64,000 nt of DNA, from the NCBI GenBank assembly GCA_013407085.1, contig JACCGJ010000655.1, positions 62,001 through 126,000 of the forward strand, given 5' to 3'. A model generated the notes under the pieces. That model saw only the letters and a list, made by a program, of their open reading frames with translations. It made no database searches and was not told where the DNA came from. The translations under genes and the position numbers were made by a program. The stretch is from Atriophallophorus winterbourni (lineage: Eukaryota; Platyhelminthes; Trematoda; Plagiorchiida; Microphallidae). Shown piece after piece: positions 11,134 to 20,937 of the stretch (positions are counted from its first letter, which is position 1; each line of letters starts with the position of its first letter).

Positions 11134-11417
11134 AGCATCCTCTTCACCCTCCTTATACTGGACCGTTCAGAGTAATTCGGCGCTCTCCCAAGACGGTTGT
11201 CATTGACCGTGTCGGCAAGCATGACACTGTCTCAATCGACAGAGTCAAACCGGCTTTCATGGACGAGGAAGTTATCCCACATGACCCAACGCCAACCCCG
11301 GCACCACTGATCATTACCCCTCCTGTACCCACAGCTAACCTAGAGCCGGCCACTACAGGAACAAAACGTGCCAAACGGCAACCCGTTCGATTCGCTGATT
11401 TTGTTGTAAATAGTTAA
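11007..11417 (+). pseudogene. Gypsy element 2 integrase C-terminus
   Basis: Continuation of integrase after a frameshift near 11000, with LRHYMGRFRPSPPR and PPYTGPFRVIRRSPK. It ends at TAG 11415-11417 with a basic Pro-rich tail (AKRQPVRFADF), the same layout as the end of element 1. Confidence 0.82.
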
Positions 11418-12135
11418 TACTTTCATATCTTTTAGCATACACGCGTGCATTATTTCGTACCTCATTCTAATCACTCGGTCGTGGCCCTAAACCCATGCAC
11501 GAGGGAGTTTTCTTTTTCTTTATTCCCTCTGGTACGCACACACCCACCACTGATGCCACCGAATCGCGCACCCTTCCTGGTCCACCTACGCTTGCTTCCA
11601 ACTTACCCGGTAGCCCTAACCACCAACACGAGCACAATTGTTCCAACACGCCTGTCATGTCACACAAGGTCCTTACCAGGCCAGATTGACGCGCCAACCG
11701 ATTCTCCTGGCGCGGCCGTTTACCATCCTTCTTCGGGACACAGGAAATTCTGAGCAGGGACTGTGTTTTCGAAGCCTCTGGTTCTTGTTGTCAAGCCTAC
11801 GAATGCGCCTGTTTCTGCTCAAATTGGGTTCATACTAAGACCACGCCAAACGGGAAAATCCCGCTAGCAGCTGTTCACTCCATGTGAGGCGGCTCGGCAG
11901 TACGTTCACTCACATGTGAGACGCTACTTGGCTTAGTCCTGATCGGTTCACCGTACATCCTACTCTCGAACCACCGATGATCGACCCACGCAGACCGAGC
12001 GCCCTGGCTGACTTCTATGTGACTGGTGGCTGAGAGACTACGTTCCTACCCGGGGTAACCTGACACCCGCAAGCCTCACGCTACTGGCAACTCCCGATCA
12101 GAAGTCTTCGCTGACCAGACTTATTGGAGGGGAGC
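11418..12135 (+). other. 3' untranslated region of gypsy element 2 with polypurine tract
   Basis: About 700 bp without a convincing reading frame between the integrase stop and the LTR. It ends in the purine tract GGAGGGGAGC (12126-12135) directly before TG of the LTR. Element 1 has only about 45 bp here, so element 2 carries an extra spacer. Confidence 0.6.
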
Positions 12136-12319
12136 TGTGCAACACCGCTTGTTTTGCCTCATCAAAACATTGACCTTGACAAAATTAACTTCTGTTCGTT
12201 CGTGCGTGCATCATAAACGCTCTGTACACGTTTTCACTACCGCTATGAATCTTCCAGTCAACCTGCCTTTTCTCCAAAATTCTTGGGGACGTTATTGTAG
12301 TAATCTGGTCTACTACAAC
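12136..12319 (+). mobile_element. 3' LTR of gypsy element 2
   Basis: Starts TGTGCAACACC after the polypurine tract and ends CTACTACAA. Its last 60 bp match the 5' LTR remnant at 7311-7376, its first 50 bp the orphan LTR piece at 3925. Right of it lies LINE DNA without an obvious target duplication. Confidence 0.75.
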
Positions 12320-12600
12320 TGTCCTTGCGAACGAACTTTCACCGGTCTAATGGCAGTTGTACATAGATTTTCCTCGTTCAGGAGCCTACTGAAAAGCGAA
12401 ACTTGCTTATTTTCTGGCGTAGTGCCTTGACCTGAAAGGCGTTCGCTTGCAAACGAGTTTTCCATGCACTCGTATTCTACTGGTTGTCCATTTTGGAGTA
12501 CATCTTCAATGAAAACTACAGCAGATGACTTAAACATTTTATGTTGGCTAAGGTTTATCCCTTTTATGGGAGTTTTCCAGCCAGTCATGGGCGTTTTTAA
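12320..12600 (-). pseudogene. LINE ORF1 tail / pre-endonuclease fragment
   Basis: Minus-strand frame with KTPIKGINLS, HKMFKSSAVV and LLNEENLCTTAIRPV. The same segment stands at 59680-59885 immediately before an APE endonuclease, so this is the 5' part of the same LINE family. The gypsy LTR abuts its downstream side. Confidence 0.65.
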
Positions 12601-13017
12601 ACGCTTTCCATGAAAATGTGGTCGGGGGCACTTATCCTGGACAACTTTGAAACGCCCATTTGTGTAGCGTTCTTAAAACGACATAAAAATACTTTTAATA
12701 TACTTATGATATATATTACGAAACATTAACTAAAAATGTCTAGACAACAGAGAAACTTAAGTGGAATCCGCTCACGGACGGTAAACGATATTGTTACACA
12801 CTTTTATATTGTGAAATTTTATCTGCCACCAATATGTGTGAAATTTTCTCGCCCACTGGCTGGTAGGTAAAGCCAATGAACAAAAGGCTCGGGACGGTAT
12901 GAGTATAAAATCCAAAGTCTGGATGAAGGCAAAGTGCTATACAGCCAGAGACTGCACGTGAACTGCACCTTGTATTTCAAGGTCAAGGCCAACGTGGACG
13001 TTTGCTTCTGACGACGT
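12601..13017. other. Unassigned stretch with a family S scrap
   Basis: No coding frame recognised. At 12898-12965 GGATGAAGGCAAAGTGC and AGAGACTGCACGTG are a minus-strand scrap of family S. The rest shows nothing I can name. Confidence 0.4.
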
Positions 13018-13193
13018 AAAAGCATGCAAATGAATATTTTGTTTCATCGTTATGGGTTTAACCCCATTTAACATGTGTTTGGACACATGCTTTGAACAGG
13101 TTGGTCGTACCAGCCTTATCCAACAGTGGCATACAAGTGCTCCTTGTTTACCAATCTTCCACTGTTTCAAGCGCATGCGACCTATCTTACTGT

Positions 13194-13236
13194 CCCTACC
13201 TGATGAGTGCAAAACAGCACGAAACCGGTCGTGGGT
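13194..13236 (+). ncRNA. Hammerhead ribozyme, array unit 1
   Basis: CCCTAC / CTGATGA / GTGC-AAAACA-GCAC / GAAA / ACCGGT / cleavage GTC / GTGGG. Loop II is one base longer than in the other units and stem I loses its outermost pair. The catalytic core is intact. Confidence 0.85.
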
Positions 13237-13438
13237 TGTGAATGATTACGGAAAAGCATGCAAATGAATATTTTGTTTCATCGTTTATGTGTTTATGGGT
13301 TTACCCCATTTTAACATGTGTTTGGCACATGCTTTGAACAGGTTGGTCGTACCAGCCCTATCCAACAGTGGCATACAAGCGCTCCTTGTTTACCATTCTT
13401 CCACTGTTTCAAGCGCATGCGGATCCTGATCTTACTGT

Positions 13439-13480
13439 CCCTACCTGATGAGTGCAAACAGCACGAAACCGGTCGTGGGG
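13439..13480 (+). ncRNA. Hammerhead ribozyme, array unit 2
   Basis: Reference copy of the family: stem I CCCUAC/GUGGGG (6 bp), core CUGAUGA and GAAA, stem II GUGC/GCAC with loop AAACA, self-complementary stem III ACCGGU, cleavage after GUC at 13474. Confidence 0.9.
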
Positions 13481-13671
13481 TGTGAATGACGGAAAAGCAT
13501 GCAAATGAATATTTTGTTTCATCGTTATGGGTTTAACCCCATTTAACATGTCTTTGGACACATGCTTTGAACAGGTTGGTCGTATCAGCCTTATCCAACA
13601 GTGGCATACAAGCGCTCCTTGTTTACCATTCTTCCACTGTTTCGAGCGCATGCGGATCCTGATCTTACTTT

Positions 13672-13713
13672 CCCTACCTGATGAGTGCAAAAAGCACGAA
13701 ACCGGTCGTGGGG
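13672..13713 (+). ncRNA. Hammerhead ribozyme, array unit 3
   Basis: As unit 2 but loop II is AAAAA. The flanking variant ACTTTCCCTAC is shared with the minus-strand copy at 7159-7200. Confidence 0.87.
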
Positions 13714-13862
13714 TGTGAATGACGGAAAAGTATGCAAATGAATATTTTGTTTCATCGTTATGGGTTTAACCCCATTTAACATGTGTTTGGACACATGCTT
13801 TGAACAGGTTGGTCGTACCAGCCTTATCCAACAGTGGCATACAAGCGCTCCTTGTTTAAAAT

Positions 13863-14159
13863 CTTATACTCTTTTACAGAATATTGAAAAAAGATATGAT
13901 CGACATTGATTTACAATTAGATTTCAAAAACGCTGAAGTATTTAATCTTCGACACAAAAACAAAATATATATACCGAAAATTCACAATCGTATACGAAAA
14001 GATTTCTTTATTTATAAATATTCTCTTTTATGAAATTTACTTCCCAATAATATAAGTGTGAGCACTTCACAAACTGAATTCAAAAAGCAACTCAACTCCT
14101 TTTTATCTCCGGAAAAATTAGGTAAGCTATTTATTATTAATACAACTATAGATAATTGA
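13863..14159 (+). pseudogene. AT-rich LINE F, RT C-terminus with one TGA
   Basis: A 98-codon frame with Lys, Ile and Asn-rich composition: ILKKDMIDIDLQ, NAEVFNLRHKNK, NRIRKDFFIYKYS, then TGA (14031) and NLLPNNISV ... FKKQLNSFLS. The C-terminal pattern (Tyr/Phe-rich, then W-N-x-L-P) is that of Jockey/CR1-like RT ends, with TGA in place of the Trp codon. It is much more AT-rich than the other LINEs here. It starts abruptly at the end of the hammerhead array. Confidence 0.6.
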
Positions 14160-14254
14160 TACTTATACGGCATAAAAGGCTTTTAATATTTTTAGCTATA
14201 AAATTTTTTAAAGTGACATAACTTTTTTCTTGAGAATTTACTTTTCAAATAACG

Positions 14255-14661
14255 ATATTGTCACAAGGTTTATTACAGGACATACTTCGTCCACTTTAGA
14301 TTTGGTTCTATCGTCTCATGAAAGAGATATTTATGGAATCAAATACCTTTCGCCACTAGGCAAGAGCGACCGCACTGTAATTCTTCTTGACTGGACTTAA
14401 GTGTATCCTAGTCCCCAAGTAAAGATGTTTCGCAACTTTGATCGAATGGATTTCGTCCAACTACAAACTCAAGCAATGAATCTAAGTTATGAACCAGACG
14501 AATTAAAACCTAGTGTAGAAATCAGGTGGAATATTATAAAAGGGCACCTTTTACAACTACAGGATAGTTTCGCTCCTCTACAACCAGTGAGAACGCGAAG
14601 AAAACCCCCCTGGTGGAGCGCGTTTATTCGCAAGGCTATAAGACGTCGTGACCGTAGATGG
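14255..14661 (+). pseudogene. LINE A fragment, plus-strand copy
   Basis: End of endonuclease (TSSTLDLVLSSHERD, LGKSDRTVILLDW) and the EN-RT linker with WWSAFIRKAIRRRDRRW; nearly identical to minus 6600-6211. Cut at 14661. Confidence 0.8.
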
Positions 14662-15639
14662 AGCAATCAAGCAATTTGTTCAATCCGTTCTGGAAAACTG
14701 TATTCTCAGCAGAAGAGCTTACTTCACCCCAAACTTTCAGATCATCCTCAAAAAGTAGACAATTCCTATTTAATGAGTCCGGGAGGTCATTAACATATAC
14801 TTTAAAAAGTAACAGGCCGAGAACAGATCCTTGCGGAACGCCGAAAGTTGGACGTGTAATCTGCGATTCAACTCCGTTAACCTCGACATGTGTATAACGG
14901 TCAACAAGGAAGTCTTCAAACCAAGTTGGTACAGATCCCTTTACAGGACGCGCACGGAGCTTAAGTAATCGACGTTGAAATGAAACACGGTCAAAAGCCT
15001 TACCGAAGTCATAGAAGGCAGTGACTACCAGGTGGCTCAGATCAAGTTCAGCACACCAGTGCTCGCGAGAAGTGATGAGATTGGATGCGCATGATCGTCT
15101 TTGCGTAAAACCATGCTGAGCAGATGTTAGCTGACTGGTTGTAAAGAGAAAATGTTCTATCTGTTTTTTGAGCAGTCGTTCCAGAGTCTTCCCAACTACC
15201 GAAGTGATGGTAACCGGTCGGTAGTTAGCCGGATCACTGGTTTCACCGCCCTTATACATTGGTTTGACAATGCCATACTTCCAATCTTGAGGTAACCTAC
15301 CACACCTTAGGGAAAAATTGAAGATTAGCGCCAGTGGTCTGTGGATAATACTCGACAATACATTTCAAAGCATTGGGTGTATTCCGTCCTGACCAGGTGC
15401 TGAGTGTACATCGAGTCGTTCAAGTAAATACTGCACAATCTCTGTCGAGATCGTGACATCCGGAATTTCGGCGCTGCTCTCATGAAGCAGAGCAATTGGA
15501 AAGGTCTCTGTGTAAATCGAACTGTACTGCACGGCGAGAAGCACTGCTTTACGTTCAGCTTCATGTTCAGTCGAACCTCCCATAGATCTAAAGCAAGGTA
15601 CTCATAGAGAAGCTTTGGTTCTACGTCTAACGTGCGCAA
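14636..15639 (-). pseudogene. LINE B reverse transcriptase, 5' two thirds
   Basis: Minus-strand RT: a linker with EIPDVTIS (15470), then PLALIFNFSL, LPQDWK, NYRPVTITSVVGK, SAQHGFTQRRSC, YDFGKAFDRV, TFGVPQGSVLG, and LLFEDDLKVW (near 14720), where FADD is FEDD with both aspartates kept. A frame change lies near 15340. The copy is cut at 14640 right after the catalytic box, at the edge of the inverted repeat arm. Confidence 0.87.
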
Positions 15640-15699
15640 ACAATCGTTTCGGCACTGAATTGGCTTCGTCCACCAAACGAGTTTTATAGTTCTGCCTTT

Positions 15700-16945
15700 T
15701 TTCTCATTTTAGGGAGGTGCACTTTGTATGCTTCATAGTCATCGGTGCATTCGCTGGAAGAGAACTTTCGCCATAACCGCTTTCTTTTCATATATTTAGG
15801 AATAATGCTATCAAACCATGGCGGCCCCTTAGCGGGGGGATCTTCCATTCATCAATGCGGCATTATTTTCAAGCGATCTGATTTTACCCAAAAAGTTCAT
15901 AAAAAACAGGTATCAACATTGGTAGATGGAGGGAGTGACCAGTCAATCGAGTCTGCAGACGTAATTACACTCTTTGTGTCTAATTTCCAGTAGTTTCTCC
16001 GGGCATGCGTACGTATTCTCGGTTGAAGACCCCGATTCCAAACGAACCGTAAAGAACAGCGTTCGCTACAACCAATAGGGGTCTCCATCGACCACCAAAT
16101 CCAATATCGAAGGAAATTATCCGACGCATATCCTCGTGGGATCGTTTACAGTCTACACCAACTTCAGTTTCAAAATGGTATCTAGGAGTTTTTGTTGAAA
16201 CGGTTCACCCCTCAAAACTAAATCCGCCCAGTTTATATCGGTTGCATTCGGATTTCCAAGAACGATACAGTCGCCAGTGATACCATGCCGTTTGGTTTGA
16301 GAGCATGACGCGAGAACGTAAGCGCCAGGTGAGCGGTAAATCACCCCAACTGTTGCACCCAGCAACATATTGAAACCTTTCCAATACTTCCACATTCAAG
16401 TGCTTTTTAAAGTGTACAGCAACACCAGCGAAGCTACTCTATCACTTCTGTAAAGCGTAGTAGTAGCGGGCACTACATATCAGATATATCAGTTGTTAAC
16501 CAGGATTCCATAACAGCGATTATATCTGGCTTTCGCAGACAAATAATTTCATTAACCTTGTCAAGTTTATTTCGTAGACTCCTCGCGTTGAAAAGCAAGA
16601 CTTGGTATCTCTTCACAGAAGAATTAACTGAGGCAGGAATGTGTGGCCGCCTCCTCACTACCCGAATCTGGAGATCTACCTCGCCAGCTTCCCTACGTGC
16701 TCGCAATTCTTGAGTGGCTGTTTTCATTTGAATTCTACCCCCAGGAGACAGGTCACTTAGTATCTTGAACGGCTCTCCCTTAAGACGATGAACGCGTCTT
16801 ATTACCATATGGACTTGCTCGTCTGAAGCTAAAACAATTTTCAATAACTTTGAAAAATGGATTGTTGGAGAGTGCGCTCTTGCTGTAAACGTATCCCATC
16901 CGTGTCCCCAGTTTTCTCGCGAGCATTCGCCGTAATCAGGCATCG
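15700..16945 (-). pseudogene. LINE B ORF1 end and APE endonuclease
   Basis: Minus-strand frames. 16943-16473 gives the ORF1 tail and the endonuclease start (LLFNARSLRNKLDKVNEI, DIIAVMESWLT); 16399-16153 gives VGVIYRSPGAY and a NATDINWADL core in two shifted frames. 16150-15700 holds remnants of the EN end (SLPPSTN, then frames with stops). Several indels; not functional. Confidence 0.75.
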
Positions 16946-17540
16946 CTTACGAGAAACCAAATATGGCTCCCTTGAGACTGGAGATCCGAGAACATGTTCA
17001 GTAGTAGGCACTTGTTTCACTACAAAAAGCTGAGCCTCTATTTTACTCACTCTTTAGGCCATGATTGCATAGCCCGTATCACTAGGTAGACCCTTAGACG
17101 TCACGTCCGCATAAGTTGTATTCTTTCCTGACTATTGAACAATCGGTGTTAAAGGCGCGGAAACGGTGAGTTCATGCACTTTCGATGTATCATTCGTACT
17201 AATACCATTTTGTAAACGGTAGTGCTTGTCCTCAGTCTAGGTTGATTCACTATCTATCTCTCCTCCGTCGAGCCCTTTAGTGGTTTTAGTAGATGTAGCT
17301 AGGACTTTGTTCTGACTACCTCCGTACGTTACGTTTGATGGTGGAAGGCATATCTTACATACCGTACGAATAATATCGCATGATGTCTTCTGAAGCCATC
17401 GATATACCTCTGGCTTCATTCCTCCGCACCGAATATGCATCCATTTGAAATATATTTCACATTGAACAGCTTTTGCGTTATCCGTAACCTGTTTAGAGTA
17501 TACAAGACAATAGTCCCCAAAGCGAGCAGTGGGGCACGGA
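16841..17540 (-). pseudogene. LINE B ORF1 with PHD-like zinc finger
   Basis: At 17540-17240 the minus strand reads TDNAKAVQCE, WMHIRCGGM, YRWLQKT and TVCKIC, a Cys-His pattern like the PHD/esterase-type ORF1 finger of CR1 elements. It is followed (17050-16841) by a KIEAQLFVVKQVP segment. Together with the endonuclease and RT downstream, this makes LINE B close to full length in layout. Confidence 0.6.
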
Positions 17541-17559
17541 TTCCCTTACTTTACTTTTT

Positions 17560-18175
17560 TTCACTTTTGTGCGGCTGGCTCCACGGGTGGATTAGCCAGC
17601 TTCATTGATGTCTCGGATTGAGACATCATCATGAAGTTTCTTGGGGATAGTGTACAAGTGATGTCCCCAGCACCACTTGGCGTTTGTTCGAGTACACCTC
17701 TCTAGCCTTTGTACAGCCAAGTGCAACCTACAAGGCAGCAGGGAGTTGGCAGATAAACGCACTGTGCGCTAGTTATCTACCTACGGGGCTTCTCTCCGGA
17801 TTTTTCCTCGGGGTTTTCTCCCGAAGCCTTTCCCGCAATCGGGTGGCCCACAAGGCAGTGGGGGTTCGGAGTTAGGGTTTTCCTTCCCCTAGATGGATTG
17901 CCAGTAGCTGACGAGCTCCATCTGCCCGGATCAAACTGGTTTTAAGGCGCCAGTCACCCGCATTCGCTCCTTCCCCTGTCAGTAAGAGCAGTTCCGCTGG
18001 GCTTGTGAAAGCCACTCGTGCAGGCCAGGAGTTGGACTTGGTTGTCAGAGGCTATTTGAGACGCACGCCACGTGGGAGCATTTTATAGATAGTAGGTGGC
18101 TCATTCCTACTAACGGATTCCCTTGGATCTTCTTTGCAGTAGGTGCTGTATTATCTACTTCTGCAGACCATGTTG
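17560..18175 (+). repeat. Family E repeat, diverged copy
   Basis: Shares with 40250-40790 the blocks GTCCCCAGCAC, CTCTAGCCTTTG, AAGGCAGCAGGGAGTT, TTTTCTCCCGAAGCC, GACGAGCTCCATCTGCCCG, GCAGTTCCGC and GGAGCATTTTATA. No ORF is conserved between copies, so I take it as a non-autonomous repeat. It ends about 100 bp before the PGAP1 start codon. Confidence 0.7.
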
Positions 18176-18276
18176 GAATCCGTTGATAATCAAACGATTC
18201 TTAAGAAACAATATTCCACGTTGACCCTTTTTGTTGCTTATTCAAAGTCCGTTTCGTCCTTTTAGTTGAAAAGTCA
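18176..18276 (+). promoter_or_regulatory. Presumed 5' leader of PGAP1
   Basis: About 100 bp between family E and ATG 18277. An in-frame TAA at 18202 and no ATG after it fix the start codon. No TATA element or trans-splice acceptor could be assigned with confidence. Confidence 0.35.
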
Positions 18277-18417
18277 ATGGATATCCGGTTCACAATCCGA
18301 ATTTTCGTGCTATGTACCGTTTTGATCGTTATTCAACTGGCTATTTATGATTTCTGGAAACATTTTGAGGTAAATCGGTGCGCCATGTCGTACATGATTT
18401 TGGAGCCCAACTATAAG
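18277..18417 (+). CDS. PGAP1: PGAP1 exon 1
   Basis: Codons 1-47, phase 0 at both ends. Residues 7-24 form a membrane segment (VLCTVLIVIQLAIYDF), then EVNRCAMSYMILEPNY, matching the conserved CSMSYM-x-PEY of PGAP1. Donor AAG|GTATAT. Confidence 0.9.
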
Positions 18418-20906
18418 GTATATGCCAAACGTTTGTCAATCCTCAGCCTATTTCATTAACCAACTCATATCCTAACTTAAATGGCTACCGTTTATTTCAA
18501 TACTGCAACGGGTAAGTGAGTCGTTTTTATTTTCACGATATCTCATTTAGACTCTGTCGCCCAGTCAAAAGGTATCTCCATTTTGTTTGTTTCAAGTTTT
18601 ATTCAGTCGTGCCGGTTTCCCTGTTCTTTTCATTCCTGGAAACCGGGGCTCATTCAAAACAGTTCGATCAATGGCATCTGCACAAGAATATTATTACTCT
18701 GATATAGCTCATTTCCCTTTCGATTTTTTCGTCTTAGATTTTGGCGAGGTAATAACATATTGCTGATTTTATTTTTATCCTCTTGCCGGGTTTTCATTCC
18801 ATTTTGTTTTTTTGTTTTAGGAATTGTCGTCACTTAGTGGTGAGGTGATAGTTCGCCATTCAAGTGAGTTTGTGCAATATTTGTTTCGTTTGCGTTCTCA
18901 TTTTCCTAACACCTGGTCTCATTGTCTCTGTAACCCGTCTGTTTTTGTAACCATCAATCTACCGTATACCCATGAAGAATTGCGATATATAGTCCAGATG
19001 GCGTATCTCACGCAGAGAATATCTTGTAGAAGGCCATGATTGATTTCCATATAACTTTGCATACAGCATCTGTATAGATCTCATCAACCTGATAGTATCT
19101 TAGCTCACGTGCTTCCTATAATCGTATAACTGGACTGACCAACTAGATTGCACTATTTTTACGGATACCTGATATAAGCTATTTTCCTATTAAACATAAA
19201 GCTTTCACATATTTGTAAACCTTTTACCACACCCAAGTAGTTTATTCGTTCCAAACAACTGCAAACGTTTACTGTTCGGTATGAGTTTTGCCAAATGTAT
19301 CACTGCGTGGCACCATGTGTGAATTTATTTCAAACGCAACATTTTCTGTCTCTATTTTCCATTTCTTGGGAAAGAATATTGTGCTTGCTGCACACGTTGC
19401 GTGCCAAATTCATTATTGGTTGCAAACTCAGAAGGTTCATTTGGATCTAAGAAAATTGACAAATCATCATGATTACCCTCTGGAGAAAAAAAACTCTTCA
19501 CGCCTGAGTTGAGTCAGCTGTTGGCATGATGCATGCATTCACTTCACTTGAAATCATGAACTGTTCAGATGTTGGTTTCGGTGTACAGATGTTCAATTTT
19601 AAGCCAATAAAGTGATGACTGAAACGCCCGTGACCGCTGCAGCGTGTGGTATTTTCGGGATGTAAAACTCGGTCACATTCGCATCGATGTGTCTGGCTTT
19701 TATAACACACAACCTCAACTGCACCCTATAATTACTTAGGTGTTTGCTTATGAGGCTTCTGATTTTACGGGTGGAAGATGGTAGGCGAATACTGTTATTG
19801 CTATAGAGTAACGGGAAAGCGATGTTCGGTCGTGCTCAACCATCTTACTAGCGCCGACTGTTGTTGGCCTCCTTCGGTCGATGTCGACCATGGATGTACA
19901 TCACAATCGCATAATTGTTTCATGTTCCACAGCTTTTCGGATGACTCAACAGTCTGATTTAGGAGGAACAATCTCTCTCGCAGCGCTCGCAACGATAGAC
20001 AGAACTCGGTCCATCAGCGTCAATTGTACCCCAGCGGCGTGATCTGCGTTCAGCATGATACGACGCATGCATTCAGCTTCCGTTCGTGTATTGCGTCGAC
20101 TATCCAACTTGAAAATCAGCTGATTGTGAACTTGTTAATGAGTGGTACATGTATCGATGTATCAGTGCATATCGGCAGTTACTTAAACGTTTTCCAGAAT
20201 TTTAATTGAATTGTTCTATTTAATTAGCTTCTTCGGATGAAATAACAACCAAATCACATTCAACACTCACCTGAATTTCTATCAACTCAGCCAACCGCTG
20301 TTTCATCAACAGGTTTTCTTCGTATTTCTATTGAGAGGATCTTGTCGCTTTACGAAAATACTGTTGACGCTCCCAAGAGTGTTTTCCTCGTCGGACATTC
20401 AATGGTAAGCATTTTCGTAAAGTTATTCACTCATTCAACCCGCCGGCATTCACCGATATTTTTTGCTTGTAAGTTTGTTGTCACTGCTAAATCCGAATGA
20501 TGTCTCTGTAAGAATGCACGGATGTGCAACCTTGCAACATTTCTGTGCTGCGCAGCTAACATCGTGCTAAATTGATTGGTCAACGGTAGTGAGCTGCATG
20601 CTGAAACACGCTGCAGTTATACTACCATTTCTATTTCCCCCTCATATATGTCTAGGCCTGGGCAACCTGACAGTATCTTAGCCCACTTGCAGTCCTTGAC
20701 TGTGGGGAAATTTGGCTGGATCACGCTTGTGATTTAATACATACATACATACATACATACATACATACATACATACATACATACATGCATACATACATAC
20801 ATACATACATACATACATACATACATACATACATACATACATACACACAGATACATACATACATACATACATACACGCATACATACACACATACATAAAT
20901 ACATAC

Positions 20907-20937
<31 letters not shown>

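Larger units (their letters stand above)
13018..13862 (+). repeat. Tandem array of hammerhead-ribozyme units (retrozyme-like)
   Basis: Three full units plus a partial fourth in head-to-tail order; the CTGATGA cores stand at 13200, 13445 and 13678, giving unit lengths of 245 and 233 bp. Each unit has ACAGGTTGGTCGTACCAGCC, CCACTGTTTCAAGCGCATGC, the ribozyme, AAGCATGCAAATGAATATTT, GGGTTTAACCCC and a hairpin CATGTGT-TTGG-ACACATG. No ORF was seen. Tandem units of this size with one type-I hammerhead each are the layout described for animal retrozymes; the class assignment is inference. Confidence 0.8.
13566..14661 (-). repeat. Right arm of 1,096-bp inverted duplication
   Basis: Partner of 6211-7306. 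It starts inside hammerhead unit 3, runs through the AT-rich LINE end and stops within the LINE A linker at GACCGTAGATGG, where minus-strand LINE B begins. Confidence 0.85.

Noticed and set aside
13018..13862. CRISPR array
   Set aside because: Units of 233-245 bp with no short repeat/spacer alternation, and each unit folds as a hammerhead.
14031..14033. TGA read as Trp (flatworm mitochondrial code), implying mitochondrial DNA
   Set aside because: The neighbourhood is LINE and ribozyme repeat DNA with nuclear features; TGG to TGA is an ordinary decay mutation.
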